Of a stretch of DNA of 9,041 nt, positions 1 to 6,210 are shown in pieces. The notes beneath the pieces were generated by a model that was given only the letters and a program-made list of their open reading frames with translations, was not told where the DNA came from and did no database searches. The stretch's first letter is position 1. Each line of letters starts with the position of its first letter. The DNA comes from JBFKAV01 sp041621405 (GTDB lineage: Bacteria; Pseudomonadota; Alphaproteobacteria; Rhodobacterales; Rhodobacteraceae). The position numbers and the translations under genes were made by a program. The DNA is taken from assembly GCA_041621405.1 (NCBI GenBank), contig JBFKAV010000138.1:1-9041 (forward strand). Direction: 5' to 3'.

Positions 1-33
<33 letters not shown>

Positions 34-58
34 GTCCCAGTCCACGAGTACTCTGGCC

Positions 59-1381
59 ATGACGCTTCGCCTCCGCCTCGCCCTTCTCCTCTACCGCGCG
101 CTCTGGTGGGCGGCGCTGCCGCTGGCGCTCCTCTACCTCCGCGCCCGCGCCCGCCGCGACCCGGCCTATGGCCGCCACCTGGAGGAGCGCTGGGGCCGGG
201 GGCCGACGCTTCCCGGCGCGGTCTGGGTCCATGCCGTGTCCCTGGGCGAGATGCGCTCGGCCACGCCGCTCGTCCGGGCGCTCCTCGATCGCGGCGAGCG
301 GGTGGTGACCACGCATCTCACCCCGGCCGGTCGCCGCGCCGCCGAGTCTGCATTTGGCTCGGAGATCGACGCGGGCAGGCTTGTCGCCCGCTACCTGCCC
401 TTCGAGACCGCCCGCGCCTGGCGGCGCTTTCTCGCCGCGACGCGGCCGAAGCTCGGGCTCGCGCTCGAGGTGGAGATCTGGCCCCTGATGATTGCCGAGG
501 CGGCGCGCGCCGGGGTGCCCTTCTACCTCGCCAACAGCCAGGTCCCCGGCAGGAGCTTCCCGCGCGCCCGCGCGCTCGCCCGGGTGCTCGGCCACCCGGT
601 GGCCGGGGTCGCCGGCGTCTTCGCGAAGTCCGAGCCGCAGGCGGCGCGGTTCCGGGCGCTCGGCGCGCCGAATGTCCGCGTCACCGGCGAGTTCCGCTTC
701 GACCAGCCGGTTCCGGCGGCGCTTCTCGCCGCCGCCGCCGCGCTCCGGAGAAAGCTCACGCGTCCCGTGGTGACGGTGGCGAGCGTCGTCGAGGGCGAGG
801 ACGGGCTCTACCTCGACAGCTACTGCCAGCTGCAGGCGGCGTTTCGCGCCCGCGGCGAGGCCCTGCCGCTCTTCGTCCACGTTCCGCGCGCGCCCGAGCG
901 CTTCACCGTGGCGGGCGATTTCCTCGAAGCCGAGGGCCAGCGCGTGGTGCGCCGCTCGCAGGTCCTCGACCGGGGCCTTGCCGCCGCCGATCCCGAGGCG
1001 CTGGCGAAGGCCGACATCCTCCTCGGCGATTCGATGGGCGAGATGTACTTCTACCTCGCGCTCGCCGACCTCGCCGTGGTCGGCGGCGGCTTCCTGCCCT
1101 CGGGGGCGCATAACGTGATCGAGCCGCTCGCCCTGAGGAAGCCGGTGCTGTCGGGCCCCACGATCTGGACCATCGAGTATCCCGGCGAGGAGGCGGCGGC
1201 GTCGGGCGTGCTGAAGCTCTGCGCCGCGCCGGCGGAGCTAGCGACCGAGATCGAGCGGCTGCTCTCCGACCGCACGGCGATGGCGATAATCGCGGCGAAG
1301 GCCGAGGGCTTCTTCGCCGAGCACTCCGGCGCCACGGCGCGGACAATGGCGGCGCTGGCGCCCTTGCTCGACGCAAGCTAG
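59..1381 (+). CDS. waaA: 3-deoxy-D-manno-octulosonic acid (Kdo) transferase, GT30 family
   Basis: This 440-residue protein is a Kdo transferase, which moves Kdo from CMP-Kdo onto lipid A precursor at the inner face of the cytoplasmic membrane during lipopolysaccharide core synthesis. A hydrophobic N-terminal segment (about residues 8-27) is the expected membrane anchor. WVHAVSLGEMRSATP (56-70) contains the family's catalytic-base Glu (E64), ALEVEIWPLM (135-144) is the conserved inter-domain motif, and GDSMGEM (323-329) followed by GGGFLPSGAHNVIEP (342-356) forms the nucleotide-sugar half of the GT-B fold. The length is normal for the family (about 420-440). The stretch HNVIEPLALRKPVLSGP differs somewhat from the classical GGHNPLEPA form, so this may be a divergent branch. 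No strong Shine-Dalgarno precedes the ATG, but the start gives the expected membrane N-terminus. The gene converges with znuB and shares the CTAG stop; it has no functional link to zinc uptake that I can see. Confidence 0.9.
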   Translation: MTLRLRLALLLYRALWWAALPLALLYLRARARRDPAYGRHLEERWGRGPTLPGAVWVHAVSLGEMRSATPLVRALLDRGERVVTTHLTPAGRRAAESAFGSEIDAGRLVARYLPFETARAWRRFLAATRPKLGLALEVEIWPLMIAEAARAGVPFYLANSQVPGRSFPRARALARVLGHPVAGVAGVFAKSEPQAARFRALGAPNVRVTGEFRFDQPVPAALLAAAAALRRKLTRPVVTVASVVEGEDGLYLDSYCQLQAAFRARGEALPLFVHVPRAPERFTVAGDFLEAEGQRVVRRSQVLDRGLAAADPEALAKADILLGDSMGEMYFYLALADLAVVGGGFLPSGAHNVIEPLALRKPVLSGPTIWTIEYPGEEAAASGVLKLCAAPAELATEIERLLSDRTAMAIIAAKAEGFFAEHSGATARTMAALAPLLDAS

Positions 1382-2175
1382 GGGCGGCGGTCGCGCGCCG
1401 CGCCGAGGCCGAGCGAGGCGGCGAAGAGGAGCGCCGCGGCGGCCACGATCGAAGGCCCGGCGGGGGTGTCGAGAGCAAGCGAGGCGGCGAGTCCGCCCAC
1501 CACCGCGAGCGCGCCGAGCGCCACCGCGGCGAGCGCCATCCCCTCGGGCGTGCGGGCGAAGGCGCGGGCGGCGGCGGCGGGCACGATCAGCATCGCCGCG
1601 ATCAGGAGCGCTCCGACCGTCTTGATCGCCACGGCGACGGTCAGGGCGAGCGCCAGCGTGAGCACGAGCCGCTCGTGGGCGGGGTTCACGCCCGCGGCCT
1701 GGGCGAGGTCTTCGCTGAGCGTGGCGGTGAGCAGCGCCGACCAGCGCCAGGCGAGGAGCGCGATGACCGCCGCCGCGCCGGCCCAGATCGCGCCGAGTTC
1801 GGCCTTCGACACCGCCAGGATGTCGCCGAAGAGATAGGCGGTGAGGTCGACCCGGACGCCAGGCAGGAACGACACTGCGACGAGGCCGAAGGCGAGCGCG
1901 GAATGGGCGAGGACGCCGAGCGTGGTGTCCATCGCGTGGCCCTGTCCGGCCAGGGCGGCGACGGCGAGCCCCATCGCCAGCGCCACGGCGAGCGTGCCCC
2001 AGAACACCGGCAGCGCGAAGCCGAGCGCCAGCGCCACGCCGAGGATCGAGGCATGTGCCGTGGCATCGCCGAAATAGGCCATCCGGCGCCAGACCACGAA
2101 GGCGCCCAGGGGCCCCGCGGCCAGCGCGGTGCCGATCCCGGCGAGGACCGCGCGGGCGAGGAAATCGTCGAACAT
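1378..2175 (-). CDS. znuB: Zinc ABC transporter permease ZnuB
   Basis: This 265-residue, very hydrophobic protein is the membrane permease of the high-affinity zinc importer (ABC-3 family), passing zinc from ZnuA across the inner membrane. Family features are the early segment RRMAYFGDATAHASILGVAL (30-49), DLTAYLFGDIL (110-120), a cytoplasmic coupling region around SEDLAQAAGVNPAHERL (154-170) that should contact ZnuC, and KTVGALLIAAMLIVPAAAAR (185-204). About seven or eight membrane segments can be drawn; length is typical (about 260). The ATG overlaps the znuC stop by one base (TGATG), which implies translational coupling; an AGGGG lies 10 bases upstream inside znuC. It is the last gene of zur-znuC-znuB, and its stop overlaps that of waaA. 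The manganese/iron ABC-3 permeases are close relatives; the adjoining zur gene and Zur-like operator make zinc the best call. Confidence 0.93.
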   Translation of the reverse strand: MFDDFLARAVLAGIGTALAAGPLGAFVVWRRMAYFGDATAHASILGVALALGFALPVFWGTLAVALAMGLAVAALAGQGHAMDTTLGVLAHSALAFGLVAVSFLPGVRVDLTAYLFGDILAVSKAELGAIWAGAAAVIALLAWRWSALLTATLSEDLAQAAGVNPAHERLVLTLALALTVAVAIKTVGALLIAAMLIVPAAAARAFARTPEGMALAAVALGALAVVGGLAASLALDTPAGPSIVAAAALLFAASLGLGAARDRRP

Positions 2176-2936
2176 CAGACCGATTCCCCTTCGCGCTCGG
2201 GATGGTCATGCGCGTGGTCGTCACCATGGGCATGGGCATGGTCGTGCTCGTGCCGGTAGAGCGCTAGCGCACCCCTTGTGCCGAGGCCGAAGAGCGCGCG
2301 GTACTCCGGCGCGGCGCCGACCGTCGTGGGCGTGCCTTCGCAGCAGATGTGGCCGTTGAGGCAGATCACCCGGTCAGACGCGCTCATCACGACGTGGAGG
2401 TCGTGGCTGACCATCAGCACCGCCGCACCGGTCTCGTTCCGGACCTCCTCGATCAGCCGGTAGAAGGCGGCGGCGCCGGGCTGGTCGAGGCCCTGGGTCG
2501 GCTCGTCGAGGATCAGGATCTCGGGCCGGGCGAGCAGCGCCCGGGCCAGGAGCACGCGCTGGAACTGGCCGCCGGAAAGCGCGGTCATCTGCCGCTCCTG
2601 GAGCCCGGGCACGCCGACGCGGGCGAGCGCCGTGGCGATGGCGCCGGCGCCCTGGCGTAGCGGCAGCGAGAGGAACCGCCGCACGGTGAGCGGCATCCGG
2701 GTGTCGAGCTGGAGCCGCTGCGGGACGAAGCCGATCCGGAGCCCGGGCTTGCGGGTGACACGGCCCGCGGCGGCGGGGACGGTGCCGATCAGGGCGTGGA
2801 CGAGCGTCGACTTGCCCGAGCCGTTGGGACCGACGATGGTGACGATCTCGCCCGGCTCGAGGGCGAAGTTCACGTCGGCGAGCACCGTCGCGGCGCCGTA
2901 GCGCACCGTGAGGCCCTCGGCGGCGATCAGGTGCAT
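2175..2936 (-). CDS. znuC: Zinc ABC transporter ATP-binding protein ZnuC with His-rich tail
   Basis: This 253-residue ATPase powers zinc import through ZnuB from the cytoplasmic side. All nucleotide-binding motifs are intact: Walker A GPNGSGKST (36-44), Q-loop Gln73, signature LSGGQFQR (120-127), Walker B LILDEP (141-146) and switch His178. After the ATPase core comes a histidine/aspartate tail (229-245, HEHDHAHAHGDDHAHDH) with eight His, a likely cytoplasmic zinc-binding or regulatory extension. The ATG overlaps the end of zur by 10 bases. No clear Shine-Dalgarno is present, so translation probably depends on ribosomes finishing zur. The same open frame extends far upstream without a stop, but homology begins at MHLIAAEGLTVRYGAATVL, which is the normal ABC start. 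It should be co-transcribed with zur and znuB and repressed by Zur when zinc is ample. Confidence 0.95.
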   Translation of the reverse strand: MHLIAAEGLTVRYGAATVLADVNFALEPGEIVTIVGPNGSGKSTLVHALIGTVPAAAGRVTRKPGLRIGFVPQRLQLDTRMPLTVRRFLSLPLRQGAGAIATALARVGVPGLQERQMTALSGGQFQRVLLARALLARPEILILDEPTQGLDQPGAAAFYRLIEEVRNETGAAVLMVSHDLHVVMSASDRVICLNGHICCEGTPTTVGAAPEYRALFGLGTRGALALYRHEHDHAHAHGDDHAHDHPEREGESV

Positions 2937-3424
2937 GGCAGCGCCGCGCGGCAGGCCGGGCAGAGGCCGACCGCTTCGATGCTGGTGCGATCGACCGCGA
3001 AGCCGAGTGCCTTGGCCGCCTTGTCCATCGCGGCGCGGATCGCCTGGCCGGGGGCCTCGGCGACGGCATCGCAGCGGGCGCAGATGAAGAAGGCCGGGCT
3101 GTGGGCCCCGCCCGGGCGGGTGCAGGCGGCGAACGCGTTCAGCCGCCGGATCCGGTGGGCAAGACCGTGGCGCACGAGGAAGTCGAGCGCCCGGTAGGCC
3201 ACCGGCGGCTGGTTGCCGTAGCCCTCGGCGGCGAGCCGCTCCAGCACGTCGTAGGCGCCGAGCGCGCGGTGCTCGGAGAGCAGGATCTCCAGCGCGCGGC
3301 GACGCACCGGGGTGAGGCGCAGCCGCTTCGCCGCCGCGATCGCCTCGGCGCGGGCGAGCGCAGCGGTCGCGCAATGGGCGTGGTCGTGGTCGGCGAAGGC
3401 GAGCGCGGCGTCGGACTGGGGCAC
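2927..3424 (-). CDS. zur: Zinc uptake regulator Zur (Fur family)
   Basis: This 165-residue Fur-family repressor should bind zinc and shut off the zinc-uptake genes. The winged-helix domain covers about residues 25-95 (AAAKRLRLTPVRRRALEILL, then YDVLERLA...NQPPVAYRALDFLVRHGLAHR). Two CxxC pairs (C115/C118 and C155/C158) match the structural zinc site. H90, C101, H108 and E123 keep nearly the spacing of the sensory ligands H77, C88, H96 and E111 of E. coli Zur. This cysteine-containing site favours Zur over Fur or Mur. A His-rich N-terminal extension (ADHDHAHC, 11-18) is unusual. The start is taken as GTG at 3424-3422, as there is no in-frame ATG downstream of the operator; AGAGG lies 11 bases upstream. 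It is first in zur-znuC-znuB, so the repressor is likely autoregulated through the operator at 3445-3461. Confidence 0.93.
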   Translation of the reverse strand: MPQSDAALAFADHDHAHCATAALARAEAIAAAKRLRLTPVRRRALEILLSEHRALGAYDVLERLAAEGYGNQPPVAYRALDFLVRHGLAHRIRRLNAFAACTRPGGAHSPAFFICARCDAVAEAPGQAIRAAMDKAAKALGFAVDRTSIEAVGLCPACRAALPCT

Positions 3425-3439
3425 GGGGTGAGCGGCCTC

Positions 3440-3466
3440 TTGACATGTTATGACATAACATATGTA
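3440..3466 (+). promoter_or_regulatory. Predicted znuA promoter
   Basis: A perfect consensus -35 element TTGACA sits at 3440-3445 and a TATGTA -10-like element at 3461-3466, with a shorter than usual 15-base spacer; TGTACC at 3463-3468 would give 17. The Zur palindrome fills the spacer, so bound Zur would exclude RNA polymerase. The predicted start is about 30 bases before the znuA ATG. The -35 is clear; the -10 assignment is tentative. Confidence 0.6.
3445..3461. promoter_or_regulatory. Zur operator (Zur box), perfect 8-1-8 palindrome
   Basis: ATGTTATGACATAACAT is a perfect inverted repeat of eight bases around a central A at 3453. It closely resembles the E. coli Zur consensus core (TGTTATA-N-TATAACA) and lies in the only AT-rich patch of the zur/znuA intergenic region. 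Its position between divergent zur and znuA lets one repressor site control both transcripts. The palindrome is seen directly; binding by Zur is inferred from neighbours and the family's known sites. Confidence 0.85.
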
Positions 3467-3487
3467 CCGGTGCCGCCAAGATGACAA
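3459..3487 (-). promoter_or_regulatory. Predicted zur-znuC-znuB promoter
   Basis: On the minus strand TTGTCA (3487-3482) resembles a -35 element and, 17 bases on, CATATG (3464-3459) could serve as a weak -10. This would start transcription inside the Zur palindrome, about 25-30 bases before the zur GTG, so repression would be direct. The match is modest and the exact start is uncertain. Confidence 0.4.
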
Positions 3488-3503
3488 GCCGGAGTTGTCC
3501 CGG

Positions 3504-4379
3504 ATGACGCGCCTCATTATGTGCCTGGCCCTTCTTGCCGCACCGGCTGCGGCGGCGCCGCCGCGGGTGGTGGCCGACATCGCCCCGGTCCACGCGCTCG
3601 CCGCGCAGGTCATGGGCGACCTGGGGCCGCCGGTCCTGCTGACCGACCGCGGCGGCGACCCGCATTCCTTCCAGCTCCGCCCGAGCCAGGCGCGGGCGCT
3701 GGCCGAGGCCGAGATCGTCTTCTGGGTCGGCCCGGAACTCACTCCATGGCTCGCGCGCGCGCTCGAAGGCACCGGGAATGCCGGCGAGGCGGTGGCGCTC
3801 CTGCACGACGAGGGCACCCGGGTGCGCCATTTCGGGGACGGCCACGGGGACGCCGGGAGCACGGACGTGCTCGACCCCCATGCCTGGCTGGACCCGGAGA
3901 ACGCGGCGGCCTGGCTCGGAATGATTGCCGCACATCTGGCGGTGGCCGACCCGGAGAACGCGGCCACCTACGCGGCCAATGCCGAGGCTGCGCGGGCCGG
4001 CCTCGCGGCGCTCGACGCCGAGCTTCGCGCCCGGCTGGCACCAGCAGCGGGGCGGCAACTCTACGTCTACCACGACGGCTATGGGTACTTCGCCGGGGCC
4101 TACGGGCTCACCATCGCCGGAGCCTTGGCCGAAGGCGACGCCGCCGAGCCCGGCGCGGCGCGGACCCGGGCGCTCCGTGCCGAGCTGGCGGCGGCGGAAG
4201 CCCCTTGCGTCTTCGCCGAGGCCGGGCACGATGCGGCACCGGTGGCGAACCTCGTCGAGGGATTGGCGATCGGCTACGCGACGCTCGACCCCGCCGGCGT
4301 CACGCTGGAGCCGGGGCCGGGGCTCTATCCGGCGCTGCTGAAGAGTTTGGCGGAAACGATTTCCGGCTGCGCGGACTGA
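3504..4379 (+). CDS. znuA: Periplasmic zinc-binding protein ZnuA
   Basis: This 291-residue cluster A-I substrate-binding protein captures periplasmic zinc for ZnuB/ZnuC. A Sec signal peptide is evident (MTRLIMCLALLAAPAAAA, cleavage near residue 18). Zinc ligands expected for ZnuA are H54 (DPHSFQLRPSQ), H126 (DPHAWLDPENA) and H190 (YVYHDGYGYF), with the acidic FAEAGHD region (E239) near the fourth position. C235 and C289 match the C-terminal disulfide of E. coli ZnuA. The metal-binding loop before H126 is short and only lightly His-rich (H101, H109, H114), unlike the long loops of some homologues. I chose ATG 3504 over the in-frame ATG at 3462 because it begins a proper signal peptide, has GGAG at 3491-3494 nine bases upstream, and the earlier ATG lies inside the promoter. 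It is transcribed alone, divergent from zur. Its stop is four bases from the end of the converging LysR gene. Confidence 0.93.
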   Translation: MTRLIMCLALLAAPAAAAPPRVVADIAPVHALAAQVMGDLGPPVLLTDRGGDPHSFQLRPSQARALAEAEIVFWVGPELTPWLARALEGTGNAGEAVALLHDEGTRVRHFGDGHGDAGSTDVLDPHAWLDPENAAAWLGMIAAHLAVADPENAATYAANAEAARAGLAALDAELRARLAPAAGRQLYVYHDGYGYFAGAYGLTIAGALAEGDAAEPGAARTRALRAELAAAEAPCVFAEAGHDAAPVANLVEGLAIGYATLDPAGVTLEPGPGLYPALLKSLAETISGCAD

Positions 4380-4383
4380 CGCC

Positions 4384-5314
4384 TCACGGTGCCGACAGGC
4401 AGCCGGGCAGGCCGCCGGCGGCGATGGCATCGCGGCAATGGTCGCGGAAGGCGGCGGGGGTGCGGCGTGCGACCGCCCCTGGGCGTCGCCAGGCCGGGCG
4501 CCAACGGCCTCAGCCCCGAGGCCAGGGGCACGAAGCCGAGGCGCTTGCCGTCGGGCGCCTGATCCTGCGCGCTGCGGGTGTTGATCAGAGAGAACCCGTG
4601 GCCGTTGGCCACCATCGCCCTGACCAGCGCCATGTCGCGGCTGCGCTCGGCGATCCGCGGCCGCTGGCCGGCGGGCTCGAAGAGCGACAGGAAGTAGTCG
4701 GCGCTGTGCGGCAGGTCGAGCAGCACCATCGGTTCGGTCGCGAGGTCCTCGGGCGCGAGCGAAGGCCGCGCGGCCAGGGGATGCGCGGCGGGCAGGAGCA
4801 CCCAGAAGGTGAGCGAGGCCAGGGGCTCGAACGCGATCTCGGGCGGCACGGCGAGATCGTAGGTGAGCGCGAGATCGAGCGCGCCGGAGAGCAGCCGCTC
4901 GATGAGGTCGGCATGGTCGAGCGCGTATTGGGAGACGCGGACCGAAGGGTAGGCCGCCTCGAAGCCGCGGCGGAGCTCGGGCAGGATCAGCGGCGCGAAG
5001 GTGGCGAGGCAGCCGAGCGCGAGCGGGCCGGTGACCGCCCCGCTGAGGTTGGAGGCGAGCGCGGTCAGACCCTCGGCGGAGGCGAGGATGCGCCTGGCCT
5101 CGGCGAGGAGCTGGCGGCCGGAGGGGGTGAGGGCGAGCCCGTGCGCGTGCCGGCGGATGAAGAGCGCGACGCCGAGCTCGGCCTCGAGCGCGGTGAGCGC
5201 CGCGGAGATCGAGGGTGGCGAGACATGGCTGCGCTCGGCGGCGGCGGCGATGCTGCCGGCCTCGCCGACGGCGACGAAGTATTCGAGCTGGCGGAGCGTG
5301 AGCCGCAGCGCCAT
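4384..5314 (-). CDS. LysR-type transcriptional regulator, apparent frameshift near the 3' end
   Basis: The N-terminal winged helix-turn-helix is typical of LysR regulators (LRQLEYFVAVGEAGSIAAAA at 7-26, then SHVSPPSISAALTALEAELG), followed by a substrate-binding domain from about residue 90. The frame as written does not stop here: it continues to 4325 (329 residues), ends in a low-complexity Arg/Pro tail and overlaps znuA by 55 bases. Skipping one G in a GGGG run (minus strand, 4479-4476) restores ATPRAVARRTPAAFRDHCRD and then a stop at 4386-4384, giving 309 residues, the usual length, with no overlap with znuA. I therefore give the restored end. The shift may be a sequencing error or a real late mutation; the DNA-binding part is intact either way. 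The gene starts three bases after the DUF1028 gene stop, so it is co-transcribed with it and probably regulates that locus; the effector is unknown. Confidence 0.8.
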
Positions 5315-5317
5315 CGG

Positions 5318-5992
5318 TCACTCGTCGCCCGGCACGCCGTAGGAGGGCGCGGCGGCGGGGTCGAGCGCGCGGGTGACGTAGGCCTGCATCTGCGGGCGGT
5401 AGACGGCCCAGGCTTCCTCGAGCGCCGCGAGCGGGCAGGCCTCGGTCCAGTCGCAGCGCAGGTCGACGAGCGGCCAGTCCTCGGCATCGACGACGAGCAG
5501 GCCGGCGGAATGCACCGGCCCGACCTCGCCCCCCGCCGCGAGGCCGGCGCGGAGCGCGGCGAGGAGCCGGTCGCCGAGATGTCCCCGCGCTGCCGCGAAG
5601 GCGGCGGTCATCGCGGCGGGGACGCCGGCGTCCGCCAGAAGGTTGCCGCCCGCCGCGCACATCTCGCCCAGGGCCTCGGCCCAGAGGCCGAGCGCCTTCG
5701 GCCCGGAATGGATCGCGGCGCCACCTTCGCGGTCGACGACGAGGAGCTGGCGGTAGTCGGCGTGCGGTGCGGTGCGGGCGAGGATCGCCACCGCCTCGGC
5801 GGCGCTGGCTCCCTCGGCCAGGAGCCTGAGCGCCCGGTGGCCGAGGCGGGGGTCGGTGACGTTCTGGCTTGCCACGGCGCCGACGCCTGCGCGGGCATGG
5901 GCGCAGCGGGCGGCGACGGCAGGCGAGGAGGAGGAGACGGCGAGGCCGAGCTGACCGGTCCGGGCGCAGCGAGCGACGAGGGTGAAGGTCAT
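5318..5992 (-). CDS. DUF1028 family protein (Ntn-hydrolase-like)
   Basis: This 224-residue protein has the hallmarks of DUF1028 / COG3342: MTFTLVARCARTGQLGLAVS at the N-terminus, ARAGVGAVASQNVTDPRLG (33-51), and GNLLAD (116-121). COG3342 is described as Ntn-hydrolase-like. If so, Thr2, exposed once Met1 is removed, would be the candidate nucleophile. That would fit an amide or peptide-bond hydrolase, but no substrate is established for the family to my knowledge. No signal peptide or membrane segment is seen, so it is likely cytoplasmic. A perfect AGGAGG (6006-6001) eight bases upstream fixes the start. The LysR gene follows after three bases; a RidA-family gene lies upstream on the same strand. 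The 5' leader contains the hairpin at 6017-6035, only ten bases above the ribosome site. Confidence 0.85.
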   Translation of the reverse strand: MTFTLVARCARTGQLGLAVSSSSPAVAARCAHARAGVGAVASQNVTDPRLGHRALRLLAEGASAAEAVAILARTAPHADYRQLLVVDREGGAAIHSGPKALGLWAEALGEMCAAGGNLLADAGVPAAMTAAFAAARGHLGDRLLAALRAGLAAGGEVGPVHSAGLLVVDAEDWPLVDLRCDWTEACPLAALEEAWAVYRPQMQAYVTRALDPAAAPSYGVPGDE

Positions 5993-6000
5993 CTTGCGTT

Positions 6001-6006
6001 CCTCCT
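6001..6006 (-). promoter_or_regulatory. Ribosome binding site of the DUF1028 gene
   Basis: AGGAGG on the minus strand, eight bases before the ATG at 5992. It is the strongest Shine-Dalgarno in the window and suggests independent, efficient translation of this gene rather than coupling to the upstream RidA-family gene. Confidence 0.8.
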
Positions 6007-6016
6007 GGTGGCGAGG

Positions 6017-6064
6017 CCGGGGGCTCTGCCCCCGGACCCCCGCGGTATTTGGAACAAGAGGAAG
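6017..6064. repeat. Intergenic hairpin element with GTATTTGGAACAAGAGGAAG-type tail
   Basis: CCGGGGGC (6017-6024) and GCCCCCGG (6028-6035) form a perfect 8-bp stem with a TCT loop. They are followed on the plus strand by ACCCCCGCG and then GTATTTGGAACAAGAGGAAG (6045-6064). I recall close variants of this hairpin-plus-tail as a recurrent intergenic element in Rhodobacteraceae genomes; only one copy is in this window, so repetition cannot be shown here. In the sense of the DUF1028 transcript the hairpin lies in the 5' leader. The rest of the 5993-6210 gap (about 6065-6180) shows no gene or clear site. Confidence 0.55.
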
Positions 6065-6180
6065 GCAGGGGTCTTCCGCTTGTCTGAAATGCCTTCGGGG
6101 CGGGTCGACAGTGTGGCGCCGTCGCCGTTGCCGCTCGAACCAATGGCGCAGCAATAGCAACTCCGAGAGACGATGGCGAC

Positions 6181-6197
6181 GGGGGCAGACGGCCCCC
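6181..6197 (-). terminator. Possible terminator-like hairpin after the RidA-family gene
   Basis: GGGGGC (6181-6186) pairs with GCCCCC (6192-6197) around a 5-base loop, 13 bases beyond the stop codon of the RidA-family gene. No T-tract follows on the minus strand, so it is at best a weak intrinsic terminator or an RNA-stabilising stem. Confidence 0.3.
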
Positions 6198-6210
6198 CTG
6201 GACCTCCGCT

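Noticed and set aside
3462..3503. An earlier in-frame ATG for znuA adding 14 residues
   Set aside because: It falls within the predicted promoter, has no ribosome site, and would bury the signal peptide behind a charged extension; ATG 3504 has GGAG nine bases upstream.
4325..4379. A 55-base overlap of the LysR gene with the znuA 3' end
   Set aside because: The overlap exists only in the shifted reading; restoring the frame ends LysR at 4384, outside znuA.
4411..4422. GCCGCCGGCGGC palindrome as a terminator between znuA and LysR
   Set aside because: It lies within the restored LysR coding sequence, has no T-tract, and such palindromes are expected by chance in this base composition.
2175..6143. 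A 1322-codon open frame on the minus strand spanning the znuC region and far upstream
   Set aside because: Only its last 253 codons are a protein (ZnuC). The rest is Arg/Pro/Ala-rich shadow of zur, znuA, LysR and DUF1028 genes, kept open by the high G+C.
3521..6157. An 878-codon open frame on the plus strand
   Set aside because: Low-complexity Arg/Gly-rich translation antisense to or out of frame with well-supported genes; no recognisable domain.
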